NCBI GenBank assembly: GCA_963931865.1
Contig: OZ007507.1
Coordinates: 12,872,932 to 12,936,931, forward strand
Direction of reading: 5' to 3'
Source: Axinella damicornis
Lineage: Eukaryota > Porifera > Demospongiae > Axinellida > Axinellidae
Length of the DNA: 64,000 nt
Part shown: positions 13,101 through 22,101 of the stretch, one piece after another
Layout: each line of letters opens with the position of its first letter
Numbering within the stretch: the first letter of the stretch is position 1
Program-made: the position numbers and the translations under genes
The notes under the pieces: model-generated
What the model was told of the DNA's origin: nothing
What the model saw: the letters and a program-made list of their open reading frames with translations, nothing else
Databases searched by the model: none

Positions 13101-15866
13101 CAGGAGTCTATGAAGCCCTAGGAAACATCCAAGCAGAATACGGTTTCAAACATGGCTATGAAAGTGATACTGACAGTTTCAAGATCGAAACTGCCAGCAG
13201 TGTCACTCAGTTTGAATTGCTACATGAGGATGACCTAGAAGAAATGCGCAGCTTGCGACCAAGTGAACTTGAAGCTTTGAGAGGAAAAGGTATGTTAGCG
13301 TGTTTGTCTAACATAATATTATTATTTTAGCCAGGATTTATAATTGTAACACCCCTATAGGAATGTCACCACCTCCCCCGGACTATGGAAGGTCACCCAT
13401 TCAGGAAATGTCTACGGATTCTCTGCAACAAGTCCATCTGTCACCAATGAACACAGAAATGTTCAGGAGTACAGGTCAGTATGATGGCGACAGCACAATC
13501 AATAGATGTAAGACTACAGGTGCATACCGGCATAAGAGTTGCCTACACAATATAGTTCTGTAGTACCTACCGTATTTCCACGATCAAACGCCGCACTCGA
13601 TTAGTGGCCGCCCTCGAATAATAACCGCACCTCCAGAAGGGCTGAACGAAATAAACGCCGCCCTTGTTTAGTAGCCGCGGCTAGTATTCGAACGGTTGGC
13701 GATCGATCGAATTGCTTTGTTTAGCCCTCGAGGACCGTGACTATTTCGCTGTGAGCGTGAAGAGAGGAGAACGGATTGTTGGTCATATTCCCCGAGAGCT
13801 GTCTAAGCGTTTGGCATTTTCTGAGGTCGAGGCACGGGGAGCGAGCGACGTGTGACCAGCGAAATCTTTCGTGACAGTAATGGCTTTGGCGTTTCCTACC
13901 GTTTTGTCGGGATGATTATGACGGCCCAGGGCTAAAACAGAACTTCTTCTTTGTGCATACACGGCGCTCCAATCCGTTTCCTCGCTTCCTTGTTTATGCT
14001 GAGTTTAATAAACGCCGCCTTCGATTAGTGGCCGCCCTCGAATAGTAGCCGCAGTAAATCGCGTGATGAAATAAATAGTAGCTGCGGCGTTTGATCGCGG
14101 AAATACGGTATATCAGAGACTATGTTGATGTCACTTCCAGCAATGTCCTTACGACTTAGGTTCTCCATGAATTGAAAGGGCAGGACAGCAAAAAGTGGGT
14201 GGGTTTCAGTGCTATGCTGAAATAACGTGGCTGCTTCTGGCTTGGCTGTAGAAAGGCCTTGGTGGCACTGAGTGAGCCATTGTTAGTATGATGGGCTTAG
14301 ACAACAGTCTTCTGGCAATTTTGGGCTTCCATTTCCGGCAATCAAGCTCAGTGTGTTTGGCCATTCATTGGCTGAGAGCCATGATTAATAATCAAATTGG
14401 TTAGATAGCTATAGTCGTCATAGTGTTTCACCCCTTATATGGTTTGTACACCTGTCTGTTTGTCATGTGGTGTATCTTATTCACATCAGATGCTGTTGGT
14501 CAAATTGGCACATCAATTCCGACCTCAACATCTTCCATTCTTATGTCAGGTAAAAAAACATCTGTTACACAAGAATGTATGATTGACCAATTACATTCAT
14601 TAGCATCATGAGCGTGACAGGTACCGTTATACGTACATACATAGATTCCCAATTCAGAGCCTGGTGCTAATGCACTTGGCAGCTATAGTCATAGTGTTTC
14701 ACCCCTTATATGGTTTCTACACCTGTCTGTTTGTCAGAGACACCAAACTAAGGGAGTGAAGAGTGTTTTGCAGCTAGACAAAGCTAGATACCTACCATCG
14801 TTTCCAGGCTCCTCCCCAGTTTTTGTTGCATGCAGAATGCGACAAAAAAACTGGGGAGGAGCCTGGAAATGAGGCTAAGAGATACCTACAATGTCATGTA
14901 ACTGCACGTACTGGGAATGGTGAGTGTTTGCTGCTAGACAGAGATGGGTGTTCTTTCATGGAAGCACTTAAAAAAATTGCTCACCTTTCAGTGCACTGCC
15001 CATGGGCACTCTTTCCTAAGTCTAAAGTAGCTATGTTGGCTGCTGTCTCAGAGTCCAGCTTAGCCTTGGATTCCTCTCCTTCCTCCCTCGCTCCCCTCCC
15101 TCCCTCCCTCCCTCCCTCCCTCCCTCCCTCCTCCCTCCCTCCCTCCCTCCCTCCCTCCCTCCCTCCCTCCCTCCCCCCTCCCTGCCCCCCTCCCTCCTTC
15201 CCTCCCTCCCTCCCTCCCTCCCTCCCTCCCTCCCTCCCTCCCTCCCTCCCTCCCTCCCTCCCTCCCTCCCTCCCTCCCTCCCTCCCTCCCTCCCTTGAAG
15301 GTTAACTAGATAAGTAGCTTGTCCAAGAATGCCTAACAAAAGACTTGTGATGCTCCATGCACTTGTGAAATATTTCTGTGTTCCTCCAACCAGACGAAGC
15401 ACAAATGTTGCAACGTGCAAGGCAGTATTCTGGCAGAGCTGTGGCAAATTTCGTCACAAGTGTTGGGTATTCCGATTATGCAGAACAGTTTGACAGCAAC
15501 GATGTCAGCGGTGATGTCTTAATCGAGTGTAAAGATGACGATCTCAAGGACCTTGAAATTGGAAGTGCACTAGCAAGATTGAAAATTGTTATTCTGTTCA
15601 GGAGACAGCTTCAAGGCCTGAGCGACCTGGCCAAGAACGTTCCAACTGAGAGGGTGGTTGAGTTTCTGGATGGGCTTAAACTACAGGAGAAGGAGCTGTA
15701 CAAACAGAGCTTTAGCGACAAAGAGATCGATGGTGAAATGTTGCTGGCAATGGAAGGAAACGACGACGTGATGATTGAATTGGGAGTTCAAAGACCTTTT
15801 CACAGGCGAATGATTTGGTCGAAGTTTAAGACCTTCCTTGGTGAACTAGGACCCTCAACTATGTAA
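1..15866 (+). CDS. RNF213: Gene A: RNF213/mysterin-like giant AAA+ protein, 3' half (5' end outside window)
   Basis: Spliced gene read by matching splice sites and phase. Exons: 1-128 (partial), 194-424, 741-1106, 1242-1487, 1572-1969, 2220-3459, 3530-3991, 4640-4828, 4893-5321, 5900-6004, 6075-6182, 6249-6380, 6501-6707, 6784-6941, 7099-7213, 7418-7568, 7669-7814, 8114-8455, 8566-8688, 8898-8947, 9167-9489, 9565-9713, 9774-9925, 10157-10402, 10479-10530, 11411-11533, 11728-11840, 11907-12097, 12315-12412, 12474 to about 12600, about 13043-13289, 13361-13474, 14490-14549, 15394-15866. Phases agree at every junction except around 12600-13043, which I could not settle. The product resembles the RNF213 family, cytosolic AAA+ proteins known in vertebrates as ubiquitin ligases that act on intracellular pathogens and lipid droplets. 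Family signatures include an asparagine-arginine-phenylalanine-glutamate-lysine stretch in the 741 exon. Stop TAA is at 15864-15866. No canonical AATAAA was seen in the next 300 bases. Introns hold MITEs and minisatellites listed separately. Confidence 0.85.
1242..3459 (+). CDS. RNF213: Gene A exons 4-6: end of AAA core and start of helical region
   Basis: Exons 1242-1487, 1572-1969 and 2220-3459. The second of these ends in phase 2 and joins the third across AAT AG|G. The large exon encodes KLLCFTRTSPLIHNLPS, then a Leu-rich region with an acidic run (EEEEAAAA) near 2520-2545, then a long, mostly alpha-helical stretch. Cysteines are scattered and do not form a CxxC pair series. No transmembrane segment or signal peptide was recognised. 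The order of motifs follows vertebrate RNF213 at the end of its ATPase ring. Confidence 0.75.
3530..6941 (+). CDS. RNF213: Gene A exons 7-14: region where vertebrate RNF213 has its RING; no RING seen
   Basis: Exons 3530-3991, 4640-4828, 4893-5321, 5900-6004, 6075-6182, 6249-6380, 6501-6707 and 6784-6941. The segment starting HRELWDRYFHDF corresponds in position to the linker that precedes the RING domain in vertebrate family members. It is followed here by a Ser/Ala-rich helical stretch (SSISDNISGRLRSASSASE) and not by a C-x2-C...H-x2-C cluster. The exons read through in phase, so a RING exon is not obviously skipped, although one could be hidden in the introns at 3992-4639 or 5322-5899. I checked those introns by eye and saw only repeats. 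Confidence 0.75.
4197..4400 (+). repeat. Minisatellite, 51-bp unit, four copies, in gene A intron 7
   Basis: Four head-to-tail 51-bp units, nearly identical, each containing CTACAGCAG followed by GTACAC. The unit is a multiple of three and open in the sense frame. It lies in the 648-bp intron 3992-4639, which otherwise shows no feature. Confidence 0.95.
5501..5781. mobile_element. MITE with TA ends (CCGTAGTCGC family)
   Basis: 281 bp in gene A intron 9. The ends are imperfect inverted repeats of about 26 bp beginning TACCGTAGTCGC and ending GCGACTATGGTA, with internal inverted copies of ATAGGCGC. TA at both ends fits a mariner-type target duplication. No coding capacity. Confidence 0.8.
6942..7098 (+). 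other. Probable GC-AG intron in gene A
   Basis: The exon from 6784 would run into a stop (TAA at 6964-6966) if continued. A GCAAGT donor at 6942 and a CTGCAG acceptor ending at 7098 restore the frame: phase 2 on the left, one base on the right. The join then leads into LPASESVEWMDKLPCL. No in-phase GT donor was found before the stop. GC-AG introns make up a small, well-known fraction of animal introns, usually with an otherwise strong donor, as here. Confidence 0.6.
7099..12412 (+). CDS. RNF213: Gene A exons 15-29: C-terminal helical region of RNF213-like protein
   Basis: Fifteen exons in consistent phase, from 7099-7213 to 12315-12412. The protein is helical and Leu-rich with no recognised catalytic motif. 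Several exons are tiny: 8898-8947 (50 bp) was found only by joining AG|G to the exon at 9167, and 10479-10530 (52 bp) by joining AA|C. The RZ zinc finger that lies in the C-terminal half of vertebrate RNF213, with closely spaced Cys and His, was not seen in the expected area around exons 7669-8688. Intron 10531-11410 (880 bp) shows only AT-rich short repeats near 11030-11100 and no gene. Confidence 0.75.
8786..8808. repeat. Poly-C tract
   Basis: Run of 23 C in the gene A intron between exons ending at 8688 and starting at 8898. Similar long poly-C or poly-G runs occur at 35508, 37141, 42080 and 42875, and again near 63880. Confidence 0.95.
11573..11663. repeat. Hairpin repeat (TAGCCTCGTTCCC family), copy 1
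   Basis: In gene A intron 26. Starts TAGTCTCGTTCCCAGG and ends CCTGGTAACGAGACTA, with inner arms AAAGCTGGGC-like. Folds as a near-perfect hairpin. Confidence 0.75.
12474..12869 (+). CDS. RNF213: Gene A exon 30, possibly with a read-through alternative end
   Basis: The frame enters at 12474 in phase 0 and encodes LVDYLKTMFVFEGHDEF and onward. It stays open to a stop at 12867-12869. From about 12636, however, the DNA is a dispersed repeat that recurs at 44620-44800 in an intron of gene B, so the true exon probably ends between about 12595 and 12635. No clean in-phase GT donor stands out. If splicing fails, the protein would end here with about 75 repeat-encoded residues and no SAM domains. Confidence 0.5.
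   Translation: MALVDYLKTMFVFEGHDEFLGLIPQTILIQHYVSLRILLKQLVVNQTHLLRVFKVDAKIRNALPIYIRSFAVNWKASSKNWKSSENRKVYSEDAEGFFCRALALYVPKSPKNGAALLTHLLEIVYAFCSCA
12636..12860. repeat. Dispersed repeat shared with gene B intron
   Basis: Starts GTTGATGCCAAGATT and contains GATGCAGAAGGCTTCTTC. A related copy sits at 44620-44800. Internal inverted motifs (GGAAGTCTTCC, GGCTTCTTCT) give strong local folding. It overlaps the 3' part of the open frame of gene A exon 30. Confidence 0.8.
13043..14549 (+). CDS. Gene A exons 31-33: acidic and proline/serine-rich linker before the SAM domains
   Basis: Exons about 13043-13289 (acceptor could instead be at 13010), 13361-13474 and 14490-14549; the latter junctions share phase 1. 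The product runs from KPWCELVHSFSGAAAGVY through an acidic stretch (LLHEDDLEEM) to MSPPPPDYGRSPIQEM and a Ser/Thr-rich segment. This looks like a flexible linker tethering the SAM pair to the RNF213-like body. It has no counterpart I know of in vertebrate RNF213. Its link to exon 30 depends on an unresolved junction, so a separate downstream gene cannot be fully excluded. Confidence 0.55.
13568..14110. mobile_element. MITE with TA ends (CCGTATTTCC family)
   Basis: 543 bp in gene A intron 32. Inverted ends of about 27 bp start TACCGTATTTCC and end GGAAATACGGTA; subterminal arms contain GCCGCCCTCGAATA. TA at both ends suggests a mariner-type duplication. The ends resemble those of the element at 5501. 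No transposase frame. Confidence 0.85.
14801..14877. repeat. Hairpin repeat (TAGCCTCGTTCCC family), copy 2
   Basis: Arms TTTCCAGGCTCCTCCCCAG and its complement, ending GAGGCTA; loop around TTGCATGCAGAATGC. In gene A intron 33 (14550-15393), which also holds the TCCC microsatellite and a duplicated stretch (14423-14460 and 14695-14740, CACCCCTTATATGGTTT). Confidence 0.8.
15080..15295. repeat. (TCCC)n microsatellite
   Basis: About 216 bp of nearly pure TCCC repeats just upstream of the last exon of gene A. The Pro/Ser and Gly/Arg open frames over it on both strands are repeat artefacts. It ends about 100 bp before the SAM exon. Confidence 0.95.
15394..15866 (+). CDS. Gene A terminal exon: tandem SAM domains
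   Basis: About 157 residues. The first SAM-like domain (15441-15609) reads from AVANFVTSVGYSDYAEQF to LARLKIVILFRR. The second (15646-15846) reads from VVEFLDGLKLQEKELYKQ to HRRMIWSKFKTFL. Both show the SAM pattern: an aromatic/Leu first helix, a Glu/Asp-Leu middle with the D(D/E)L or MIELG turn, and a basic last helix. SAM domains mediate head-to-tail oligomerisation and protein or RNA contacts. Acceptor CCAACCAG ends at 15393 and the phase (1) matches the exon ending at 14549. Stop is TAA at 15864-15866. Confidence 0.75.
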
Positions 15867-16304
15867 TATTGTCATTGCTCTTTTGGAAAATGTAATTATG
15901 TTTGTATAATCATTAGCGACTACTGGATTGCAATAGCTATAATATAGTTGTAAACGTATTCCAAACTTGCCTTTGCCATTTTTTTTCCTTTTCATATAGC
16001 TACATAGTGTGTGTTCATTATTTTATGAGAAATGTGGGTGCATTGCAACATTAGTGTTTTAATGGCTGAAAACATGTAGCAGAAAATAACCACTTGTAGC
16101 TTAATATATAGGGGGAACAGAAATTGTAAGAAAAGGCTATAACCAGTTACTTATGTAAATATGGCCATACTTAACTTACGTTTCTGTTCATATTCAGCCT
16201 GTTGGTTATATACAGTTTCTGTTCTCCCTATATTGAGCCGGGTCTATCAGTCCCAGTCCAGTCCTTTTTTTATCAACGGCATGATCGGTGTCCTGCACTG
16301 CATG
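15867..16304 (+). other. Gene A 3' flank with small foldback
   Basis: AT-rich, likely 3' UTR at first. No AATAAA was seen; AATATA near 15941 is the closest variant. A foldback of about 130 bp lies at 16105-16235, with ends TATAGGGGGAACAGAAA and TTTCTGTTCTCCCTATA. Confidence 0.55.
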
Positions 16305-18899
16305 GGGTAGTGGTAAAATCAGGAACGAGGGAAAGGGAAATGGAAATGGAAATGGATCTCAGCATGATTATAATTCTATGGACGTCCACGCACTCGGCGA
16401 TCACGTTGCAGGCCAATGACAGTACGAACTGTGGCTTGTGTATTATAGCAACACTTAAAACCACGAGTAGCAGTGGTATTCCACAGCAGAACTATTACTT
16501 CTCGAAGTCTACTATCCAGTCTCCACCTGCTATCCAGTCTCCTCCCAGCCAGCCTCCACCCTGCTATCAGTCTCCTCCAGTCATGACGTCAGCCTCCACC
16601 CTGCTATCCAGTCTCCTCCAGCCAGCCTCCATGCACCCTGCTATCCAGTACACCTCCACCCTACTGTCTAATAGCCTCAGCACCCACCCCACGTCACGTT
16701 ACCAACCATAAGAAACAGCTTAAGGAAGCAAAATCCTGTATTAAAGTATAACGCCTAGTAATAAATTCCCCATATAAAGTCTTATGGCTTGTGGGAGCTC
16801 ATGACGGCTTTTGCAGTCATTGGTTGGTAAAGAGTTAAGGACTGTCTGGATGCATGAACAGCACTATCTTCTTGTGATTTTGATGCTACATTGTCATATC
16901 TGAAATACTGGGAATGCGCTGGTATCCAATATCCTTCCTCTCTCTCCTCCAGGTGAAGAACATTCTTGCTGCCGACCCGTATGGCAAGCAGGCTGAGAAG
17001 AGGAAGAAGGAGGTCACAAAAAAGCAAAAGCTCCGCCCCCTGGCACTCACTGGGCGTGGCCACGCTCACGCCCATTTCATCACCTTCAGCTATATATCTA
17101 AAACGCTTTAGGCGAATTCTAGTAGCAGGAGGACAGCCTTCGTTCTTGGTACAGAAGTTAACCAGAACATGTATTTGCTGAATCCTTGCCCGGACAACGG
17201 TTCTACCTCGTGGTGCGGCTGCACGGGCAAAATCGACCCATAGAGCGGCTGCATTGACGTAACAAAACCACGTGACTGAGTACTTCCGCATGGCAAAAGA
17301 ACATGGAGTTCAATGGCAGCTGGACGGAAACTAGTAGCTCACTTGTACTCGAGGTCGCGTAGCTGCTCGATCTAATCGGCATGGTAACTGCGCTACAGTG
17401 ATAGTTGACACAGTAGTACTTCGTAAGTTCCGAGCGGCTTGCGTTTCTGAGATCACTGTAGAAATTACTGCTTTCTTGCCATGCAGTCTTATGAGAGAAA
17501 CGGAATATAACGGAGGACGTTTCGGTTGTTTTACGGCCGGTGACGTCAAACGCAGCCGCTCTATTCTGGCTACCTCACATCAGCGGATTTCTCCTCCTTT
17601 CTTCCGAGAACGCGTTGTTGGAGACTCTCCGGAGATGGAATCTACAAGTTTGACCTTCGGTCCATCCATCGGGCAGAGTTAAGCCCTCTCACTGGAGCGA
17701 ATAGAATTCCGCCTAATCGCAAATACCTAATCGTTTACCTAGCATTGACGACAGATTTCACAATCCTGGAACAAGGTCCAAAGCGGGCAAAGACTGCCTT
17801 TACCTACACTCAACTACCCTACCACTGTAGGTACCGAGGAACTATTTACATCGTCACAGGTTCATCTCTGGATCACAAAACAAGTGCTCAAAGAGCTGCC
17901 TCACATCGCAAGTTAACGAGGTCGCTTCCGTGGACTAATTACATATTTCCGTAATCTCCTCCGCTTCACGCAGACTCTTCAAGACTGTCTTTAGCGCACG
18001 CAGACTCTGTCCTTAGCGCACCCGAGACTGTCCAGTATGTCTCGATTTTGCCTATAGATCTCTGCGCTGCTTTATCCAATCCTAATACAACTTCTACCAG
18101 CCATTATTATTCATTTCATTATGTATGAATGATTGCAGAGAAAAATTATGACACACTTCTGTTTCCTAACATGGCATTTCGGAAGCAGTTCGTTTACAAT
18201 GCCGGCCATGCATCAGCATTATCCTCTGTCAGTTTCCCCTGAGTGGTCCTTCGTTCAGTGTTGATGACTCATACTCCAGAAACTCCCATAGATGTCAGGA
18301 TAAGATTGTGTGTGCTGCTCTTCTGATGCTGACACCCAAAGAACTTCGATTGGGTCTTGGCATATCTGCTGGCTCAGAAATGAGCTTGAATAGATATCGC
18401 ACCAACTCTGTGAAGGACTTGGCTGTAAGGGTTAAAGATATAACACACTGACTTAATGGAGGTGAAAAATGGCCCTATACTGGGTATAATTACTAAACAA
18501 AGGAACACTCCGACATCATGTTGAAAACAGTCGGAAGCTGACCCTTCGCACAGGGAGGAAGGGAGGGTCTGCATGTGCTTACATTTGAGTTGTATTGACG
18601 GAATGTAATTACGCGTGGGTAGTTAGCAATCAACTGCAATACCCGACATGTACAATCACAGTCGACCTGCTTGTTGCTCCCCTCAACTTTAATTTTAACA
18701 AACACCCGCAGGTAGCTATAGACCTTATGCACGTCTTTCAATAATTACATACCAACGTACGCATGACGTCATCAATTACATAGCAACATTCGATGCGTTG
18801 CTACGCCGCCATCTTGAGTGGCAAGAATGAAATTCACGCGTGTATGACGCGACGGTGATGATGCATTGATGTGCGAGCGGAAGTATTCTAAGTACTACG

Positions 18900-19024
18900 A
18901 GGAGGACCTGGATGCAGCTGGGAACGTAGTCTGGGGAGAGCGGGTCATCGTCCTTCTTTCCACTGACAAAGTGGGCACTGCACACCCATGAACTCACGTT
19001 GGGCTGCCAGTTTTCTCTTTTCAC
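18900..19024 (-). pseudogene. THAP zinc-finger fragment
   Basis: Minus-strand frame reading KRENWQPNVSSWVCSAHF, then GKKDDDPLSPDYVPS. This fits the THAP pattern W-x-P...S-x-V-C-S-x-H-F...L-x-P-D-x-V-P-S. It lacks the N-terminal first Cys pair, and the frame degrades after the VPS motif, near a possible donor. THAP domains are DNA-binding fingers common in P-element-type transposases and in host genes. Probably the relic of a transposase exon. Confidence 0.55.
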
Positions 19025-19127
19025 AGCAGCGAGCCACCTACTGCGCCTATCAGGATCAACAGGAAATCTGTAGAAAGATAATCCACAGTCTTTGTGGAAA
19101 TGATTGGTGCATCCAACGTCACAACTC

Positions 19128-19707
19128 TTAAGGTTACGGGATCCCCGCGCGGTGGGCGTGGCCAGACAATTTGTTCAAGCCCATTTTTATCGCACAGAAA
19201 GTATGCTAGTGAAATCAAACTTTCTCGACACAAAGCAGGGAGGGTAGACAACATGCAGACTAATCATCATTACAGTAGCTCACACTGTAGCCGTTGTACG
19301 CTGGTTAAATCGGTTCCAGCAAACTATTCGCCAAAAATCTCCAGTGCGAAGACCGCCAGCAACTCGATTCTACTGCTGGGAGACACGCCATAGGAAGCTC
19401 TAGGGCGGGACGTAAGCGTTTTGTGGCTAGGTTGAGCAGTCCTAGAAAGAACGACTCTTGAGTGCGAATAACCGCCATCTTGACTCCCCTCTTTGGAATA
19501 CAGCGTCGTATAACTTCGGAACGGTCATCAGTATTTACAAAAACGCTTCGTCCGGCCCTTTCTATACAGTTTGTGCCTATTTCAATACGGTCTTCCAAGT
19601 CCAGGTCAGATCACACGGCTTTATTTTTGGCAACAAAAAAACTATGAAATAGCGCTTAATTAAGTATACGGCGTGCGTATCCGCGTGCAGGGATCCCGTA
19701 ACCTTAA
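19128..19707. mobile_element. TTAA-flanked MITE, copy 1
   Basis: 580 bp bounded by TTAA on both sides, with inverted ends GGTTACGGGATCCC and GGGATCCCGTAACC. TTAA duplication is the hallmark of piggyBac-type insertion. No coding frame recognised. Nested in the element at 18717-19860. Confidence 0.75.
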
Positions 19708-20383
19708 CCATCTTGTTATTCGTTCGCCATAAACCAACGATGACGTGCGTGACGTATGGTTCTTTTGCAACTCAAAATGGTGGCTGCCTAATTTCACGGC
19801 AGCGCAGCCCGTTTCGCTAATGACGTAATGCCTTCTGACGTCATGTGCATAAGGTCTATACACACGGCATAGCACAGCATCTTGCAGTGTCTAGTCGCAG
19901 GTGCCACTGAAAGCCTGGAGAAAAATCATTTCTGTTGCAATCAATGCTGGAGGTCAACATTCTGTCGTGAGCAGACTCTTCCTCGGGCCCAGACCCTTCC
20001 TCCCCGTGTGAAGGGAAGAATGTCTGCTTTTCAACTAGGCCCTAGTAAGGAGCCAACAATAGAACAACTCCCCTTACCAAGTACAGGCGCTTAGGATACA
20101 CTGTTGCATGATACTAAACGGTTTCTATTTGAAGCACAACCAGTCAAAATCCAAGTATTGCTATAAAAAAAACTCACCATTTTGGAGTAGCTAACGCTTT
20201 TGCAGCTGATTTCAAGTTCTCTTCGTGGATAGCGATTATAAGATCAAATCCCCAGTAGTATACTAGTACTGTACGGCGCGGCAGTGCCCTGTATGCCTTG
20301 CGCGCTTGCAGGTCCATTTCCATTTCCATTTCCGTTTCCGTTTCCGTTTCCCTCGTTCCTGGTTTTATATACCCCACTGCATG

Positions 20384-22101
20384 TGATAGCCATGTCGCAA
20401 GAAAGTTCCATGTTACACGCAAATTAATAAGAGCTGCTAGTGATTTACGGCACGACGTACGTACAGTATGAATACTACAACCAACTAGTCTATGTGTGGG
20501 GTCTGGCTCATGCAGGCTCGGCCCATTTAGTTCGACTCTGGTTCGACGGCCGGTGAACTGATCGAGGCGCGGTACGTGCAGCTGGTGAATTTAGCTACCT
20601 CACGTTGTGTCTAGGTCTAACACCAAAGGTGCGTTAAGATTTTTGCCTGTGCAGTCACCGCATGTGTTTTTGCAAGAGCCCTCTTGAAGTACAAATGCTT
20701 GGGCGTGCATGCTCAATTTTCCACCCAAGCTCCCTAACAATTAGCGCTACTGTGTTGGATAGCTATATAAAATTATACTACAGTACCCGAGGAATATTGC
20801 ATTTCAAGGGTACTAGGGTAGTAATAAATCTGATATCCAATAAATCTGATATCCAACGCAGAAGCGTGCATGCATCAGCAATCGGCTATATTCGAATCTG
20901 AGCTAGCGTATTATATGTTTGTAACGCTCAAGAATGCAATAAGGACGTCACTCATATGCAAGTGCGCGGGGTGAACTTTCACAAGTGCGCGTGGGCACTA
21001 ACGCAGCGAATGTCGTCCTTACATATTATGGTGTCTGCTGCTACTTTTATGGGTGTCGTGAATATACTTACCCGGCCACCGATGAGTCACAATCAATCAA
21101 TCAATCAAATCTTTTTAGTCCCCTGCAGTTGCAGCCAGCCTAGGTTAGGCTTATGAGACTACAAAAAAGAACACTTAGGGCATACACACAGGACATACAG
21201 AACACACATAAAAGTCAGCTTCAGGCTGTGAACTTGGTAGCCTTGTCGCGGTTGTGTGCATTGGCAGTTGCCGATTCGATGGCATCCCTCTAGCTGAGAG
21301 AAAGTCTCTGTTGCAGACTTTTGATCTCGTTATATATCTCGGAGAGTTGAGCCCTCATGGCAGCATTTTTGGCGTTTATCGTTCTTGTCTAGGTAACTGC
21401 AAAAAGTAGTGCTGCGTGGCAGGCGGAACAGATCCATGTGAGTCCTCCGTTTTCTGTGATTATCTCATAGCACTGGGCGGACGCGTTAGAGCAACCGACA
21501 TGGTACCATAGCTAGGCCTGTCCACATTATTCTACTTTTTCTGCCTATTATTCTATTCAGAATTTCCCCCCAAATGCTCCTATTATTCCCAAAGAGATTC
21601 CCATTATTCCCAGAGAGATGCCCATTATTCCCATCAAAATTAGGGAAAGTGAGTCAAGTGACTTCAAAAACAATCAACGATTGTATTGCAACATAATCGA
21701 GGTTTCAATATAGTCCTCAAGTGAATAGGATTGTCGTTGAGTGAAGGAGTTCTGTAAAGTTCTTGACCTTTGTAAGGATTTGAAGCCCTATTAGGCTGGA
21801 ATATTCTCGTATTCTAGTTGGTACCTATTATTCCCAAAATTATTCTCGAATAATGTGGACAGGCCTAACCATAGCCCACAGATATCACACTCGATCGCGA
21901 GGGATTGGTCTTCCCCGCAGACAAGAACCTGGCAGTTTCCACAAGGAGCGTCCTTGGATACGGTGCATGAATATACTTACCATGTACCAGGCTGTGAATA
22001 CATAAACATGCATAACAATCTCTATTCCTGGGATTGGCAGATAAGTTGGTCTTACAGCGAACTCGCTTCCCGCGAGGCTCTTCTGCGTGCATTTACGTAT
22101 G
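20384..22101. other. Intergenic stretch, no gene recognised
   Basis: Contains a dispersed repeat at 20655-20740 (GCAAGAGCCC...CTTGGGCGTG...CATGCTCAATTTTCCACCC) that recurs at 23915-23990, and an AT-rich patch with ATTATTCCC repeats at 21530-21860. No coding signal was seen. Confidence 0.5.

Larger units (their letters stand above)
18717..19860. mobile_element. Foldback element TATAGACCTTATGCAC carrying a THAP remnant
   Basis: Inverted ends TATAGACCTTATGCAC at 18717 and GTGCATAAGGTCTATA ending at 19860. The interior holds a THAP-like fragment on the minus strand and a nested TTAA element. No obvious target duplication beyond TATA. Confidence 0.65.
16305..20374. mobile_element. Mutator-like element with 9-bp target duplication (GGAAAY family)
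   Basis: The ends are inverted: GGGTAGTGGTAAAATCAGG at left and CCTGGTTTTATATACCC at right, followed inward by GGAACGAGGGAAA and a tandem array of GGAAAT/GGAAAC units. Exact 9-bp direct repeats CACTGCATG flank it at 16296-16304 and 20375-20383. Length 4070 bp. I recognise no Mutator transposase; open frames inside (for example 16782-17291 minus strand, 169 residues) resemble nothing I know. It contains a Pro-rich minisatellite-like stretch at 16510-16690 and the nested elements at 18717-19860. Confidence 0.7.

Noticed and set aside
14823..15447. Pro/Ser- and Gly/Arg/Glu-rich frames over the TCCC repeat
   Set aside because: Direct consequence of the microsatellite.
16782..17291. 169-residue minus-strand open frame
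   Set aside because: No recognisable domain; lies inside a mobile element with no further coding support.
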